Below, piece after piece: positions 62,947 through 64,000 of a stretch of 64,000 bases of DNA; within the stretch, counting starts at the first letter, position 1; each line of letters begins with the position of its first letter. The stretch is from Bacillus sp. FJAT-49711 (lineage in GTDB: Bacteria; Bacillota; Bacilli; Bacillales; Bacillaceae_C), in NCBI RefSeq assembly GCF_018343715.1, contig NZ_JAGYPL010000001.1, positions 1,142,840 through 1,206,839 of the forward strand. The letters run 5' to 3'. The translations under genes and the position numbers were made by a program. Below the pieces are notes generated by a model. It searched no databases. It was not told the DNA's origin and saw only the letters and a list, made by a program, of their open reading frames with translations.

Positions 62947-64000
62947 TTACAATTTCTGGTCATTGTTTACGAGTTCTAGCAATACGGCGAATACTTTATC
63001 AGCGGAATCCGGAATTCCAAGTTTCTTTGCTGCTTCCCCCATTGTTAGTTTTTTATTATCGTCTAATAAAATTGAGTCTAATGCTTCGATAAGTTTATCA
63101 CAGGACAATTCACTTTCTTCTAGCATCACTGCTGCACCATTATTGACAAGTGCTGTTGCATTTTTTACTTGATGGTTATTTGTAACGTAAGGGCTTGGTA
63201 TCAATATGGAAGGTATTCCGAGTGCAGTTATTTCTGCGAGAGATGTCGCTCCTGCACGTCCAACAACAACATCAATCGACGCAAGAACGTCTTCCATATT
63301 GTGGATAAACGGAACAATAGCAACATTTTCATTTGTTCCTAATAAATTTGCTTCCTTCGAGACTTCTTCATAATGAACTTCGCCTGTTACATAAATTATT
63401 TGATACGGTTTATTTGATAGTCGAGATAGTGATTTGATTAAAACCTCATTAATTGGTCTTGCACCTCTGCTCCCACCTACAACGAGGGCAGTATTTATAT
63501 TTTCTTTTAAACCAAAAAATTGTAAGATATTGGGTGATTGAGAAACGAGCACTTCAGAGGCTCTTGGATTTCCAGTCATTACTACTTTATCTGCTGGAAA
63601 AAACTGACGAACTTCTTCAAAACAAATTGCTACTTTATTTACATATCGGCTTAAAAACCTATTGGTCAAGCCTGGAACGCTATTTTGTTCATGTATGACT
63701 GTTGGTATTTTTCTTTTTGCTGCTGCGTAAACAACAGGACCACAAACGTATCCTCCCGTCCCTATGACAACATCAGGTTCAAAATTTTTCAAGATTTTTT
63801 TACTATCACTTACACCTTTTAAAAATCGAAAGATTGTTTTTACATTTTCAAACGATAAGGCACGGCGAAAACCTGTAATATTAATCGCCTTAAAAGCAAT
63901 GTTCTCACGTTTAATAATTTTCGCTTCTAGACCTTTTTCTGTACCAATATATAAAAATTCAACATTTGGATTTTGTTTTTTTATCGTCTTTATCAAGGCA
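62947..64000 (-). CDS. murG: UDP-GlcNAc:lipid I GlcNAc transferase MurG, 5'-truncated by window edge
   Basis: MurG transfers GlcNAc to lipid I, making lipid II on the inner membrane face. The reading frame stays open to base 64000 with the codons [21 protein letters not shown], so the N-terminal GGTGGH motif (about 17-20 residues) lies outside. About 351 residues are seen. Motifs include [38 protein letters not shown] and [17 protein letters not shown] with the donor-binding Glu. The gap to divIB is 32 bp. Confidence 0.96.
   Translation of the reverse strand, partial: ALIKTIKKQNPNVEFLYIGTEKGLEAKIIKRENIAFKAINITGFRRALSFENVKTIFRFLKGVSDSKKILKNFEPDVVIGTGGYVCGPVVYAAAKRKIPTVIHEQNSVPGLTNRFLSRYVNKVAICFEEVRQFFPADKVVMTGNPRASEVLVSQSPNILQFFGLKENINTALVVGGSRGARPINEVLIKSLSRLSNKPYQIIYVTGEVHYEEVSKEANLLGTNENVAIVPFIHNMEDVLASIDVVVGRAGATSLAEITALGIPSILIPSPYVTNNHQVKNATALVNNGAAVMLEESELSCDKLIEALDSILLDDNKKLTMGEAAKKLGIPDSADKVFAVLLELVNNDQKL

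Overview
The window is a 64-kb stretch of a low-GC Bacillaceae chromosome, from an endospore-forming relative of Bacillus subtilis. The evidence is the B. subtilis-like gene order on the minus strand (dcw cluster, spoIIGA-sigE-sigG, ylm genes, ileS, lspA, pyr operon, gmk-rpoZ-coaBC-priA, prpC-prkC, fapR-plsX-fab, rnc-smc) and sporulation-only genes such as spoVM, sigE and sigG. Only rpmB and rqcH lie on the plus strand. I cannot assign a species.

Layout from low to high coordinate (transcription mostly runs the other way). 1-7.5 kb: smc (cut by the window edge), rnc, acpP and the FapR lipid-synthesis operon with a recognisable FapR operator. 7.5-8.7 kb: a gene-free stretch of nested repeats. 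8.7-15.2 kb: recG, sdaAA-sdaAB, fakA, yloU, rpmB and the 26-residue spoVM. 15.3-26.7 kb: a tightly overlapping operon coaBC-priA-def-fmt-rsmB-prpC-prkC-rsgA-rpe-thiN. 27-31 kb: rpoZ, gmk, remA and a yloB-type Ca2+ ATPase. 31.8-45.4 kb: rqcH and the pyrimidine operon pyrR-pyrB-pyrC-carA-carB-pyrK-pyrD-pyrF-pyrE with two PyrR attenuators, then rluD and lspA. 46-52.5 kb: ileS with a T-box leader, then divIVA-ylmH-ylmG-sepF-ylmE-ylmC. 52.6-54.4 kb: a group IIC intron inserted directly behind the sigG terminator. 54.6-64 kb: sigG, sigE, spoIIGA, ftsZ, ftsA, sbp, ylxX, ylxW, divIB and murG (cut by the window edge).

Most genes are ordinary housekeeping or sporulation genes. Two things are not. First, CarA, the glutaminase subunit of carbamoyl-phosphate synthetase, has Gly and Glu where the family has its catalytic Cys and His, so it is predicted to be unable to hydrolyse glutamine. 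Second, the intergenic regions hold at least three families of short non-coding repeats (A, B and C below). Two 520-bp B copies lie in inverted orientation around rqcH-pyr-rluD-lspA. Each contains three tandem perfect hairpins. Several B copies sit between a stop codon and its terminator. A hairpin module with a constant NTCCT loop but changing, still-complementary stems occurs inside all three families.

Compared with my memory of the B. subtilis map, rlmN, yloC, ylyA, pyrP, ylmA, ylmD and murB are missing from their usual places. Two of these gaps (yloC and ylyA) are occupied by B repeats. Functions are assigned from motifs and remembered family sequences; no database search was run.
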